In this document: one piece after another, positions 39,681 to 49,509 of the stretch
Layout of the letters: every line of letters starts with the position of its first letter
Position numbering within the stretch: the first letter of the stretch is position 1
DNA from: Pseudomonadaceae bacterium
GTDB taxonomy: Bacteria > Pseudomonadota > Gammaproteobacteria > Pseudomonadales > Azotimanducaceae
Length of the DNA: 64,000 bases
Direction of reading: 5' to 3'
Assembly (NCBI GenBank): GCA_024743435.1
Contig: JANSWO010000004.1
Coordinates: forward strand, 124,001 to 188,000
The notes under the pieces: model-generated
Databases searched by the model: none
What the model was told of the DNA's origin: nothing
Seen by the model: the letters and a program-made list of their open reading frames with translations, nothing else
Position numbers and translations under genes: made by a program

Positions 39681-40210
39681 ACGCAACCATCGAACTGTTG
39701 CATGAGATTCGTACGGATACGTTCCGTAACGCCGCGCCTATGCCGTTGCGCCAGACTACTAAGGCGGAATGGCAAGGACTTGGTTTCCAGATAGGCGGAA
39801 TGCGCTGCGTATCGGCCATCGGCGAAGTGAGTGAAATTCTGGATATGCCTCGTGTCGCGCAGCTTCCTGGCGTGCAGAGCTGGGTCCTTGGTATCGCCAA
39901 CGTACGTGGCACGTTGCTACCAATCATCGATGTGCACAGTTTTCTCGGGCTGACGCCAACGCTGCCGAGCAGCATGTGGCGTGTGCTCCTGGTGGAAGAG
40001 GGCGGCGTAGCCGCTGGCCTCGTTGTCGAGCAGTCACTTGGCCTGCAGCATTTTGCTGCCGAGAGTTTCGAGGCGCTTGAGCCGGAAGGCCTGCCTGACC
40101 TCAATGCTTTTTTGCGAGGCGCATATCGGCACGGTGGCCGCGTCTATTATCAAATTGAATTGGCCGCGATTCTTCGCGATGCCAGATTTTTCTCAGTTGC
40201 GGACAAGTAG
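39677..40210 (+). CDS. pilI: CheW-like adaptor PilI
   Basis: Scaffold linking the PilJ receptor to ChpA. 177 residues: a CheW domain with GFQIGGMRCVSAIGEVSEIL, VLGIANVRGTLLPIIDVHSFLG and ARFFSVA. ATG overlaps the pilH stop (ATGA). Confidence 0.94.
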   Translation: MNATIELLHEIRTDTFRNAAPMPLRQTTKAEWQGLGFQIGGMRCVSAIGEVSEILDMPRVAQLPGVQSWVLGIANVRGTLLPIIDVHSFLGLTPTLPSSMWRVLLVEEGGVAAGLVVEQSLGLQHFAAESFEALEPEGLPDLNAFLRGAYRHGGRVYYQIELAAILRDARFFSVADK

Positions 40211-40243
40211 GGTCCGCGAGTCGATTACCAGGGATAAGTTGCT

Positions 40244-41458
40244 ATGAACTCGGAAAAGTTTTCTCCGTTGCTGGTGGTACTGATGGCGCTATTGGTAGGC
40301 ACCATGGCCGCTATGGCGTACTTCATTTTCGCCGAAAATCTAAGCCTGTTGGGCAACAAGAGCCTGATGTTGGCGGTGGTAGGCATGGTGATCACTGGCC
40401 TCATTGCGGTTGTCATGGTGCGTGACACCCGCGCCCGACTGCGTGAACAGGCGGAGCAGAACGAGCGTAACCAGGCGGCGATTCTGCAGTTGCTTGATGA
40501 GCTGGCCGATCTGGCCGAAGGCGATCTCACAGTGCACGCATCGGTTACCGAGAACTTCACGGGCGCCATCGCTGACTCCATCAATTTCGCGATTGATCAG
40601 ATGCGCGGCCTGGCAACGGACATCAAGCGCCTGTCCGAGCAAGTCGCTGTCGCTGCAACGGACACCCAGGCTACTGCCTCGGATCTCACCTCTGCCGCAG
40701 AAAGTCAGGCGAAAGAAATTAACGACGCGACGTCGGCTATCAACGAGATGGCCACCTCCATTGATGAAGTGTCAGCCAACGCAACAGAAAGCGCCTCCGT
40801 TGCGGAGCGTGCGGTTGATTTGGCGAACAATGGATCCCAGGTCGTACACGACACAATCGGTGGTATGGACGGCATTCGCGGCCAGATTCAGGAAACCGCG
40901 AAACGCATTAAGCGGCTCGGCGAATCGAGCCAGGAGATCGGTGACATCGTCTCCTTGATCAACGACATTGCGGATCAAACCAACATCCTGTCGTTGAACG
41001 CAGCCATTCAGGCCTCAATGGCAGGTGATGCTGGCCGTGGCTTTGCGGTTGTAGCGGATGAAGTTCAACGCCTGGCCGAGCGCTCGAGCGCGGCCACCAA
41101 GCAGATTGCCGCACTGGTTAAAACCATTCAGACCGATACGAACGAGGCGGTCATCTCCATGGAGCAAACAACGGTAGAAGTGGTGAGTGGTGCCAAACGG
41201 GCCCAGGACGCAGGCGTTGCGCTTGAAGAGATCGAAGGCGTCTCAACATCACTTGCGGAACTGATCCAGAACATCTCGAACGCCGCGCGTCAGCAGGCGC
41301 AGACGGCCGGCCAGGTATCGAGCACTATGAAAGTCATTCAAGGCATTACCGCGCAAACCGTGGACAGCACAGATCGCACGGCGCACTCCATCGGCTCGCT
41401 TGCCAGCGTAGCCAATGAAATGCGTGATTCGGTCAAAGGCTTTAAGCTTCCTGAGTAG
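40244..41458 (+). CDS. pilJ: PilJ-type methyl-accepting chemotaxis protein, minimal periplasmic part
   Basis: Receptor of the Chp/Pil system. 404 residues: TM1 about 9-29 (LLVVLMALLVGTMAAMAYFIF), a loop of only ~10 residues (AENLSLLGNK), TM2 about 41-60, a HAMP-like linker, then a long coiled-coil signalling domain with the hairpin tip ISLINDIADQTNILSLNAAI-type (NILSLNAAIQASMAGDAGRGFAVVADEV). Pseudomonas PilJ is ~680 residues with a ~250-residue periplasmic region of two PilJ domains; that part is missing here. Signalling half matches PilJ rather than ordinary MCPs. No pilK methyltransferase follows. Confidence 0.85.
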   Translation: MNSEKFSPLLVVLMALLVGTMAAMAYFIFAENLSLLGNKSLMLAVVGMVITGLIAVVMVRDTRARLREQAEQNERNQAAILQLLDELADLAEGDLTVHASVTENFTGAIADSINFAIDQMRGLATDIKRLSEQVAVAATDTQATASDLTSAAESQAKEINDATSAINEMATSIDEVSANATESASVAERAVDLANNGSQVVHDTIGGMDGIRGQIQETAKRIKRLGESSQEIGDIVSLINDIADQTNILSLNAAIQASMAGDAGRGFAVVADEVQRLAERSSAATKQIAALVKTIQTDTNEAVISMEQTTVEVVSGAKRAQDAGVALEEIEGVSTSLAELIQNISNAARQQAQTAGQVSSTMKVIQGITAQTVDSTDRTAHSIGSLASVANEMRDSVKGFKLPE

Positions 41459-41490
41459 GATCGGTGTCGGAAACAACCACAAGGACGGGC

Positions 41491-44400
41491 ATGTCGACGC
41501 CACGAGAACATTTCGCCCTCGACTGGATTCGGAGTGATCTTCTCCAGACTCTGGAGGAAGCGCGTGCGTCTTTAGAAATCTACGCCGAGAACGACGATGC
41601 CACGCGAATGCGCATGTGCCTCACGGCACTGCACCAGCTGCATGGCACGTTGCTCATGCTCGAACTCGATGGCGTTACGTGCCTTGCTGACCACTTAGAA
41701 CAGCTTGCCCAGCGACTGACGACTGACTCTGTCAGCCCAGCGAGTGATGCTGAACAGTATCTGATGCAGGGCATCCTGGAATTGCCGGGCTATCTTGATG
41801 ACCTGCATAAAGGCGGTCGCGATTCACGCACGCCCATGCTGCCTCTGGTCAACGACATTCGCCGCCTGATTGATCTGGAAGCCCTCGACATGCCTGCGGG
41901 CAGTGTTGATCTGCATCGGCAAGCGCCTTCCGAGTCGATTGATCGCTTCGGCGAGATTGACGGCGTTGGCAAAGTTAAACGCATCCGCGCGGCTTACCAG
42001 CAGGTGCTGCTGTCAATTCTGAAAGGCGAAGACAAACCTTCTGCCGTCGCCACCATGCAGAAGGTCGCCGCCAGCCTCGAGCGCGTTTGTGTGGATACGC
42101 CGCTTGCTTCGCTATGGCAGGCATTTGGTCTGTTTATCAATTCACTGGACGGCTCGTCCGGCAATCTCGGCAACGATGTTGTGAAGCTTCTTCGTCGCGT
42201 TGACGCGGAGATTCGTGCGCTCGCGGCCGATGGCGCGGAGCTGCTCAAGAAGCCCGTGCCCGTTGATCTGGTGCGTTCGCTGCTGGCCGCTGCCCGCGAA
42301 CGCGATCATTCGAGCAGCCTCGCTGATGGTTTGCAGGAAGCCATTGATTCTCAGCCTGGCAGCGAAAGCCTGCGCTTCTCCGGGCAGGAAGCTCTGGCCA
42401 GTGCGGCAGTAGCACTGCGCGGCGAACTCACAGAGATCAAAGACCAGCTGGATCTTTTTGTCCGCTCGGACAATCGTTCTAATTCAGCGCTCATGGAAAT
42501 TGCCGCACCGCTGAAACAGATTTCCAGCACGCTGTCGTTGTTGGGTTTTGAAGGCTCTCGAGCACTCGTCGTCGAACAGCTTGATAGCTTGAACCTGTCA
42601 CCGGACGGTGAGCCGGTGGACGACGAGTCATTGACGTCGCTTGCCACCGTACTCGTGCAGGTGGACGAGAATCTTGCAGTACACGCAAACCTTAATGCCA
42701 GCGCCGACAATAGTGTCGATCAAGTTGTTGCCGATGCTCATCGGCGCGTCTTATCCGAGACCCGCTCCGGGCTCGATCAGGTGAAGCAGGCGCTCGTTGC
42801 GTACGTATCCAGCGAGTGGGATACAGCGGCGCTCGCACAAGCACCGGCGGCGCTGATGGAGCTGCACAAGGCGTTGGCGATGTTGTCGCTGCAGCGCCCG
42901 GCTGATCTGCTGGATAACTGCGCCGCCTATGTACAACGCCACCTTCTCGCCGGCAATGTGCCGAGCTGGGAAGAGCTGGATCAATTCGCCGATGCGGTGA
43001 GTGGGGTCGACTACTACCTCGAACGCCTTGGCGATGAGTCCGGTAGTCAGCAGGAGAACATTCTCGGCCAGGTTGAGCGCTCACTTTCTGCGCTCGGTTA
43101 TCTCGGAGAATCGTTTGATCCGGACTTTGTTGTGCCGGATGAAGCCAGCGCCGAAGCAGAGGCTGCTGTTGAGCCTGAGCTGGATTCGAGCGCTGCGGAC
43201 ACAACAGATGCTCTCGTTGAGCCGGATACTCAGGAGGTTGAAACTGAGGTTTCTGATTCGGCGGCAACCGCTGATGTCGGGCACGAGGCTGCCACAGAAG
43301 CCACAGAAGCCACAGAAGCCGCAGAACCGAAAGAAGAGGTGGCGGAAGAGTCCCTTGAGCTCGATTTGGCGGCGGATGAGTATTCCGAGACCGATGCTGA
43401 TTTGCTGGTCCCTCTGGACGACGAATCCGGGTTGGAAGAATTCGATCTGGATAGCGATCTGTTTGTCGATATGGCGGGCGAGACGGAACCTTCCGAACTT
43501 GCAGGCGATGAGCCCTCCGAGCGGCCAGATACGACCGAAGACCTGAGCCTTGGTGCTCGCGATGATGCGAGCGTCGACGCTACGCAGGAAGCATCGCCGG
43601 AGCAGCCATCTGAACAGTTGCTGTCGGATAGTCAGTGGTACAGCGAACCGGAAGAGAGTCCGGATGCTGCGTCGACGAACGAGGATATGCTTCTCGATTC
43701 TGATGAGGCGATGCGCGCCGATGCAGATCCTTCATCGTCCGACGTCGGTGGCGTGGATGAGTTGAGCAGTGCGGATTCTGATCCAAGCTCTAGCGCCGAG
43801 CCCGAATCGACGCCAGCCGACGAGCTCGATCTGATCGGTGACATTCCGGAACTGTCGTTTGACGAACCGGTTGCGCCGGATGAGGCCAGTGGTGACAGCG
43901 AAGCTATTGAGCTTACGGATGTCGACTTTGGTTCTGAGCTCGAGAGCGCGCCGCAGGAGCCGTCTGAGCCCGAGCTTGAAGACGTTGAGTCTTTCCTCGA
44001 ACTCGACACGCCAGAACACACCCTTTCTGAACAAAAATCAGAGCAAGGGCCCAAGTCAATATCCGGGTTGGATGCGCAGGACACTGCTGATGAGCAAGAA
44101 GGCGAGGATCTCAGCTCGCCAATGCAGCCCTCGGAGAGCGAAGCATCAACGAGCCTGCTGGACGGCCTCGATAGCATAGATTTCGATTTTTCTGGCACGA
44201 ATGCGTCGGAGAGCTCTCGGAGCGACGAGTTACTCGATGACGATTTGCTCGGCGAGGACGAACAGCTGGAGCCGAGCGCAACGTTTGCCGAGTCTGCGTC
44301 GGAGCAAACACCGGGCCCCAGCGAAGAACTGGAAGAGCGCGACGAAGAAATCGTCGAGATATTCTCAGAAGAAGTCTCAGAAGTGCTTGAAGCGGTCAGT

Positions 44401-47400
44401 GACAACCTTGTTGTCTGGAACGATCGCCGTGACGATCAAGATGCGCTGGCTGAGATTCGGCGAGGCTTCCATACGCTCAAGGGTAGTGGCCGCATCGTTG
44501 GCGCTATGACGCTTGGTGAGCTCGCCTGGTCCGTCGAGAATCTGCTCAATCGAGTCATCGATAAAACCGTCACGGCGTCCGATGATGTTTTGACCGTCAC
44601 CGCGAATGCCGCCAGGTTGATCGATGGTGCACGCGATGCGTTTGTCGAGCGCAGGGCCGCTGACGAGCCAGAGATTAACGCGTTGATGGAGAGCGCTGAT
44701 CTTCTCGCTTCCGGAGCGCTGCTCGATGATGCGGACGAGTTGCCGAACCTCGATGCACGCATAGACGAAGATGCGGCTGAGCTGGTTGGCGATGATGCCG
44801 TTGTGCTCGAGCTGTTTCTCGGCGAGGCCGACGGTCTGGTCGCTGAACTCGAACAGATTGCCGTTGCCGATGATCTTGTTCTGCAGGATGACTTTCTGCG
44901 GGCCTCGCACACGTTGGCCGGAAGTTCTGCTGCCGTGTCTGCCGATGCGATGCGTCGGGTTGCGGGCTGCCTCGAACAACTAGCGTTTGATCGTTCTAAC
45001 CGCGCGACGTCGAGCCAGCCGCTCGATGCCGCCGCGAGTGCTTACGTACGGGATGCGGTGTTCTGTCTCCGGCGCCTGCTTACCGATCTGGCTGATGACC
45101 GCAGTAGCGAAGACGTTTCCAGGTTCGAACGTGAACTTGCTGAACTACAAGCTACTGATAGCCAAAACGATCTTGCATCGCGAGAGAATGCCGAGACTAC
45201 CGAGCCTGGTTCTGACGAGGTTGTCAGCAGAGCGGATGATAAAGCCGGCCTGCTTGCGGACGAGTCATTGCAGGCGCTGTTTGATTACGAACAACACCTG
45301 GAAGCCTGGCGCTGGGGCACGATTGACCTCGCCGCCGCCGAAAGCCTTTGTGATTCGCTGGCTCGCCTCGCTGACAATGCTCATGCTGCCGAGATCGAGC
45401 CAGTCGCTGAACTAGCGTCAGCGCTTGCCGAAGGCCATCAGGCACTTAGCGATGATTCGCTGCAGGAGGCAGATCTTGAGCTACTGCGTAGCGCTCATGA
45501 ACGCCTGCTCGCGCAGCTGGACAATGTTGCCGTGGGCCAACAGGCACAGCGCGACGAAGGGCTCGTCGAAGCACTGCAGGCGCTGAGCGCAGTCGCTGGA
45601 GCGCCAGCCTCCATTACTACAGACGTAGATGCCGCAGACGCAGACACCGCTGAAGCAGAATCTGTGCACAGTGCATCTGGGGCGATTCCCGATGCAACGG
45701 ACGTAACTGAGCCCGAGGATGCATCGTCTGAGGATGCCCTTGAGCTTAGTGAGCCAGAGCGTGAGATCGCATCGAATCTGCCGAGCGAGCCGAACGAGTC
45801 TGAACAGCTGACGGATGAATCCGACAGTTTTGATCTTGCTGATCTGGTTTCGGAAGACGAGCTGGCGGCTGAAACCGATCTACCTATTGATGATCTTGAA
45901 TCGCTGTCGCTTGCCGCCAATGCCGATTCTGAGAATGAGACAGCGCCACAGGCTGACGACACCGCGCAAGCAGACGCAGCGCCGTCTCTCGATGTAGACG
46001 CCGAGATAGTCGGCATATTCTTTGAAGAAGCCGACGAGATTCTGGAGGGCTTCGATGCAAGCCTTCAGCAGTGGCTCGCGGAGCGCGACAATGCCGTGCA
46101 TCAGGAAAACCTGCTGCGTGGTCTGCATACGCTGAAAGGCGGAGCGCGACTTGCCGGGCTGGTCGAGTTAGGTGACGAAACGCATCGACTCGAATCTTTC
46201 CTGGTGGATGCGCAGAACGCTGGAACCGCAACCGACGGTGCGTTCTTCGCTGATCTTGCGAATCGCCACGAATCACTACTGTCGCTTCTGGCCAGCAATC
46301 GCCAGACGATCAGCAGGCAAACCGAAGCGGCCGCCAACCAGCCGGCAACGCCTGAGACTGAACCGGTTGCTGATGCGCAGGAGACTGCCCCTGCCGCGCG
46401 GGCGCCGGTCAAGCCCGTGGCCCAAAGCGAGATGGTTCGTGTGTCCTCCGGGCTGCTTGAAGAGCTGGTAAACCTTGCCGGTGAGAGCAGCATCATGCGC
46501 GCTCGCATCGAGCAGAGCATCAGCGATTTCGGCACTGCGCTTGGTGAAATGGAAACGACGATTGACCGCGTGCGTGAGCAGCTGCGTCGTCTGGAAATCG
46601 AAACTGAAACCCAGGTGCATTTCCGCTCCGACACCCAAGGCCCTGCCTACAAAGAATTTGATCCGCTTGAGATGGATCGCTACTCCCAGCTCCAGGAGCT
46701 GACGCGGTCGCTGTCTGAATCTGCATCGGACATGCTGGATCTGAAAGAAACACTGTCGGTGAAATCACGAGAAGCCGAAACGCTCCTGCTCCAGCAAGGC
46801 CGCCTGAACACCGAACTACAGGAAGGCCTGATGCGTACGCGCATGGTGCCCTTCAGTCGGCTGCTGCCGCGCCTGCGGCGAATCGTTCGGCAAGTGTCGC
46901 GCGAGCTCGACAAGCAGGTTGAGTTCCACGCCTACAACGCGGAAGGCGAGTTGGATCGCACCGTGTTGGAGCGCATGGTGCCGCCCCTCGAGCACATGCT
47001 GCGCAACGCGGTTGACCACGGCATTGAAAGTAACGAAGAACGCCGCGGTTACAGTAAGCCCGTTGTCGGACGCATCGATCTGCGCCTGTCCCGCGAAGGT
47101 GGCGACGTTGTCATTGAGATCTCAGATGACGGCGCAGGAATAGATGTTGAGAGTGTTCGGGCTAAGGCGATCGAGCGCGGCCTGATGGCAGCTGATGCCG
47201 AGCTGTCGGATGAACAGATACTCGAATTTGTGCTGGCGCCAGGCTTCACGACGGCGCAATCGGTCACTCAGATTTCCGGTCGTGGTGTCGGCATGGACGT
47301 TGTGCACAGCGAAGTTAAACAGCTGGGTGGCAGCATCGATATCGCTTCGCAACCTGGCAAAGGCACCCGCATTACTGTGCGGTTGCCATTTACTGTGTCG

Positions 47401-48222
47401 GTAAACCGGGCACTGATGGTGTCGGTTGCTGACGACATGTACGCCATTCCGCTCAATACCATTGAAGGCATTGTGCTTCTGTCGGCCCAGGAACTGGCGG
47501 ACGCACAGAACAGTCATTCCGGTGTATTCGAATACGCTGGCATCCCCTATCGCGTGCGCTACCTGGGTAATTACATCGGTCGCGACTACGGCAGCCATTC
47601 CGATGCCGCGAGTGTTCCCGTTGTGCTGGTTCGTTCCGGCGACCATGCCGTTGCTGTGCATGTGGATTCGGTGGTTGGCAGCCGCGAGATCGTCGTGAAA
47701 GCGCTCGGCCCACAGTTTGCCGGTGTTGGCGGCATTTCCGGCGCTACCATCCTCGGTGATGGCAACGTCGTCGTCATTCTGGATCTGGTTGCGCTGGTGA
47801 GAACCCAGGGCGTCGATGGCTTTGTCGGCCGTGCGCGGCCACGTGTCGCCCGCGCCGAAGTGCGAACCGTGATGGTGGTGGATGACTCCGTTACCGTGCG
47901 CAAAGTGACATCGAGACTACTGGAGCGCCAGGGCATGGAAGTCGTGGTCGCCAAAGATGGTGTGGAAGCGATCGCGCTTCTGCAGGAGCAGCGCCCGGAT
48001 ATCATGCTGCTGGATATCGAGATGCCGCGTATGGATGGCTTCGAGGTCGCCCGGCAGGTGCGCCACGACGATCGACTGAAATCGCTACCCATCGTGATGA
48101 TCACATCGCGGACTGGCCAGAAGCATCAGCAGCACGCGAAAGAAGTAGGCGTAAATCAGTTCCTCGGCAAGCCGTTCCAGGAAAGTGAATTGCTCGCCAC
48201 GATCGATGAGTTGGTGCACTGA
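41491..48222 (+). CDS. chpA: multi-domain chemosensory histidine kinase ChpA
   Basis: CheA-type hybrid kinase of the pilus system, 2243 residues. N-terminal FimL-like degenerate HPt (TALHQLHGTLLML), an acidic Ser/Asp/Glu linker (about 546-944), HPt with FHTLKGS (His 994), an atypical SHTLAGSS HPt (His 1140), a further degenerate helical unit, a second acidic linker (about 1384-1504), HPt with LHTLKGG (His 1546), then dimerisation, ATPase (LRNAVDHG, DDGAGID, GRGVGMDVV), CheW-like domain and a receiver (MLLDIEMPRMDG, Asp 2175). I take ATG 41491 (AAGGA five bases upstream) because it gives the MSTPREHFALDW start matching Pseudomonas ChpA; a GTG at 41464 adds nine residues. Confidence 0.94.
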   Translation: MSTPREHFALDWIRSDLLQTLEEARASLEIYAENDDATRMRMCLTALHQLHGTLLMLELDGVTCLADHLEQLAQRLTTDSVSPASDAEQYLMQGILELPGYLDDLHKGGRDSRTPMLPLVNDIRRLIDLEALDMPAGSVDLHRQAPSESIDRFGEIDGVGKVKRIRAAYQQVLLSILKGEDKPSAVATMQKVAASLERVCVDTPLASLWQAFGLFINSLDGSSGNLGNDVVKLLRRVDAEIRALAADGAELLKKPVPVDLVRSLLAAARERDHSSSLADGLQEAIDSQPGSESLRFSGQEALASAAVALRGELTEIKDQLDLFVRSDNRSNSALMEIAAPLKQISSTLSLLGFEGSRALVVEQLDSLNLSPDGEPVDDESLTSLATVLVQVDENLAVHANLNASADNSVDQVVADAHRRVLSETRSGLDQVKQALVAYVSSEWDTAALAQAPAALMELHKALAMLSLQRPADLLDNCAAYVQRHLLAGNVPSWEELDQFADAVSGVDYYLERLGDESGSQQENILGQVERSLSALGYLGESFDPDFVVPDEASAEAEAAVEPELDSSAADTTDALVEPDTQEVETEVSDSAATADVGHEAATEATEATEAAEPKEEVAEESLELDLAADEYSETDADLLVPLDDESGLEEFDLDSDLFVDMAGETEPSELAGDEPSERPDTTEDLSLGARDDASVDATQEASPEQPSEQLLSDSQWYSEPEESPDAASTNEDMLLDSDEAMRADADPSSSDVGGVDELSSADSDPSSSAEPESTPADELDLIGDIPELSFDEPVAPDEASGDSEAIELTDVDFGSELESAPQEPSEPELEDVESFLELDTPEHTLSEQKSEQGPKSISGLDAQDTADEQEGEDLSSPMQPSESEASTSLLDGLDSIDFDFSGTNASESSRSDELLDDDLLGEDEQLEPSATFAESASEQTPGPSEELEERDEEIVEIFSEEVSEVLEAVSDNLVVWNDRRDDQDALAEIRRGFHTLKGSGRIVGAMTLGELAWSVENLLNRVIDKTVTASDDVLTVTANAARLIDGARDAFVERRAADEPEINALMESADLLASGALLDDADELPNLDARIDEDAAELVGDDAVVLELFLGEADGLVAELEQIAVADDLVLQDDFLRASHTLAGSSAAVSADAMRRVAGCLEQLAFDRSNRATSSQPLDAAASAYVRDAVFCLRRLLTDLADDRSSEDVSRFERELAELQATDSQNDLASRENAETTEPGSDEVVSRADDKAGLLADESLQALFDYEQHLEAWRWGTIDLAAAESLCDSLARLADNAHAAEIEPVAELASALAEGHQALSDDSLQEADLELLRSAHERLLAQLDNVAVGQQAQRDEGLVEALQALSAVAGAPASITTDVDAADADTAEAESVHSASGAIPDATDVTEPEDASSEDALELSEPEREIASNLPSEPNESEQLTDESDSFDLADLVSEDELAAETDLPIDDLESLSLAANADSENETAPQADDTAQADAAPSLDVDAEIVGIFFEEADEILEGFDASLQQWLAERDNAVHQENLLRGLHTLKGGARLAGLVELGDETHRLESFLVDAQNAGTATDGAFFADLANRHESLLSLLASNRQTISRQTEAAANQPATPETEPVADAQETAPAARAPVKPVAQSEMVRVSSGLLEELVNLAGESSIMRARIEQSISDFGTALGEMETTIDRVREQLRRLEIETETQVHFRSDTQGPAYKEFDPLEMDRYSQLQELTRSLSESASDMLDLKETLSVKSREAETLLLQQGRLNTELQEGLMRTRMVPFSRLLPRLRRIVRQVSRELDKQVEFHAYNAEGELDRTVLERMVPPLEHMLRNAVDHGIESNEERRGYSKPVVGRIDLRLSREGGDVVIEISDDGAGIDVESVRAKAIERGLMAADAELSDEQILEFVLAPGFTTAQSVTQISGRGVGMDVVHSEVKQLGGSIDIASQPGKGTRITVRLPFTVSVNRALMVSVADDMYAIPLNTIEGIVLLSAQELADAQNSHSGVFEYAGIPYRVRYLGNYIGRDYGSHSDAASVPVVLVRSGDHAVAVHVDSVVGSREIVVKALGPQFAGVGGISGATILGDGNVVVILDLVALVRTQGVDGFVGRARPRVARAEVRTVMVVDDSVTVRKVTSRLLERQGMEVVVAKDGVEAIALLQEQRPDIMLLDIEMPRMDGFEVARQVRHDDRLKSLPIVMITSRTGQKHQQHAKEVGVNQFLGKPFQESELLATIDELVH
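43291..43326 (+). repeat. four 9-bp tandem units inside the chpA linker
   Basis: GCCACAGAA at 43291-43299, 43300-43308 and 43309-43317, then GCCGCAGAA (43318-43326); encodes Ala-Thr-Glu repeats. Unit length is a multiple of three, so slippage would change linker length without frameshift. Confidence 0.9.
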
Positions 48223-48223
48223 T

Positions 48224-48700
48224 ATGGATATCGCATTGCAAAGTGATTCTCGAGAGCTGTCCTGTGTGTTGATTCCTTCGGGCAATTACCAGTTGCTACT
48301 TCCGAACGTGAGCGTTGCCGAGATCCTGCCCTGGCGTCGAATCAAACCGATAGACGACACTCCAAACTGGTGCCTTGGGCTGCTCGGCTGGCGTGGTGAA
48401 TCACTGCCGGTGGTGCGCTTTGAGCTGGTCGCGGCAGACGTTGGCGATGCACCAAGAACTGGCCGGTGTCTGGTGGTGATGAATCGTTCGCACTCGGTAC
48501 GCTCGCTTCCCTTCTGGGCGCTTGCTGCTGATGGCTTGCCGCGCATGCTGTCGCTCGATAGCGAGGATGTCAGCGAGTCTGCTCGCACCCCGGTGGCGAC
48601 GGAAAGCGCTTGTGTAATGCTGGGTACGGAAGAAGTTTCGGTGCCCAACCTCGGCTATCTGGAAGAGCGTGTCTCGTCACTGCCCGGCCTTTCGGGCTAG
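48224..48700 (+). CDS. chpC: CheW-like protein ChpC
   Basis: 158-residue CheW-fold adaptor starting one base after the chpA stop (TGATATG). It has CVLIPSGNYQLLLPNVSVAEIL, WCLGLLGWRGESLPVVRFEL and SVRSLPFWALAADGLPRML. In Pseudomonas chpC occupies the same place; chpB (CheB-like) would stand between, and is missing. Confidence 0.85.
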   Translation: MDIALQSDSRELSCVLIPSGNYQLLLPNVSVAEILPWRRIKPIDDTPNWCLGLLGWRGESLPVVRFELVAADVGDAPRTGRCLVVMNRSHSVRSLPFWALAADGLPRMLSLDSEDVSESARTPVATESACVMLGTEEVSVPNLGYLEERVSSLPGLSG

Positions 48701-48735
48701 CCGACAGAAGCGCGGTTTTCGCGATAGCAGGCTAG

Positions 48736-49509
48736 CTAGTGGCGCGATGGCCAGTGCCAGCTCTGTTGCACTGAGCTGAGCGCGCTGATGCAGGCAGTCT
48801 CGGCCCGAAGAATGGTTGTGCCCAGTTTGCGGGTATGCACGCCGCATTGTTGCGCGCTGTCTAACTCACTCTCACTCCAGCCACCCTCAGGTCCGATGAG
48901 GACAGTTGTATCTTGTTGAGGGAAGCCCTCAAGTGAGCTGCCGTCCGGCGCCAGCAAAATGGCGGATTCGGTGGAATCTTCGGTGAGTTCGGCCAGCAAG
49001 CTTGTCAGCTTGATCGGCGCTTCCAGAGTGGGTAACCAACATCGGCCACTCTGCTCACAGGCAGCCTTGATCACGCTATCCCAATGCGTCATACGCTTGT
49101 TCAGGCGCTCCGTTGAGAGGGAGCTATTGGTCCGATCGGTTGTCAGCAAGCGGATCGTGTCGACGCCCAGTTCGGTTGCTTTTTGCAGAGCGAAATCCAT
49201 CGCCTGGTTCTTAAGCAGTGCAACGCCCAGGGTCAGGCGCGGCGAATTCGCGGGGTGACGGTGCGTGAGTTCACCAAGTTCCAGGGTTGTTGTGCGGCGA
49301 TCAAGCTGTGCGATCTGGGCGGTGAACTCGACGCCACGCCCGTTGAAGACGAGGATGTTTTGCCCGGCCCGCAGCCGCAGTACGTTCGCCAGATAGTGAG
49401 TTTGCTCGCGCGCAAGCGTCACCGGCGGTAAGTCCTTCGCGTCGGTTGTTGACGCGTCCACCGGCAGTGCCGGCACACAAAGGCGATGCTTCAGGCTTGC
49501 GGCGCGCAT
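48736..49509 (-). CDS. rsmE: 16S rRNA (uracil-1498-N3)-methyltransferase
   Basis: SPOUT-class methyltransferase. 257 residues from ATG 49507-49509 with an N-terminal PUA-like part (RLRAGQNILVFNGRGVEF) and the knotted domain with KNQAMDFALQKATELGVD, CEQSGRCWLP, VLIGPEGGWSESEL and LRAETACISAL. The longer open frame runs into metF. The first 19 bases overlap the end of metF. Confidence 0.94.
   Translation of the reverse strand: MRAASLKHRLCVPALPVDASTTDAKDLPPVTLAREQTHYLANVLRLRAGQNILVFNGRGVEFTAQIAQLDRRTTTLELGELTHRHPANSPRLTLGVALLKNQAMDFALQKATELGVDTIRLLTTDRTNSSLSTERLNKRMTHWDSVIKAACEQSGRCWLPTLEAPIKLTSLLAELTEDSTESAILLAPDGSSLEGFPQQDTTVLIGPEGGWSESELDSAQQCGVHTRKLGTTILRAETACISALSSVQQSWHWPSRH

Noticed and set aside
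43632-44405. 257-codon Ser-rich minus-strand frame
   Set aside because: It is the mirror of the Glu/Asp/Ser-rich ChpA linker; low complexity only.
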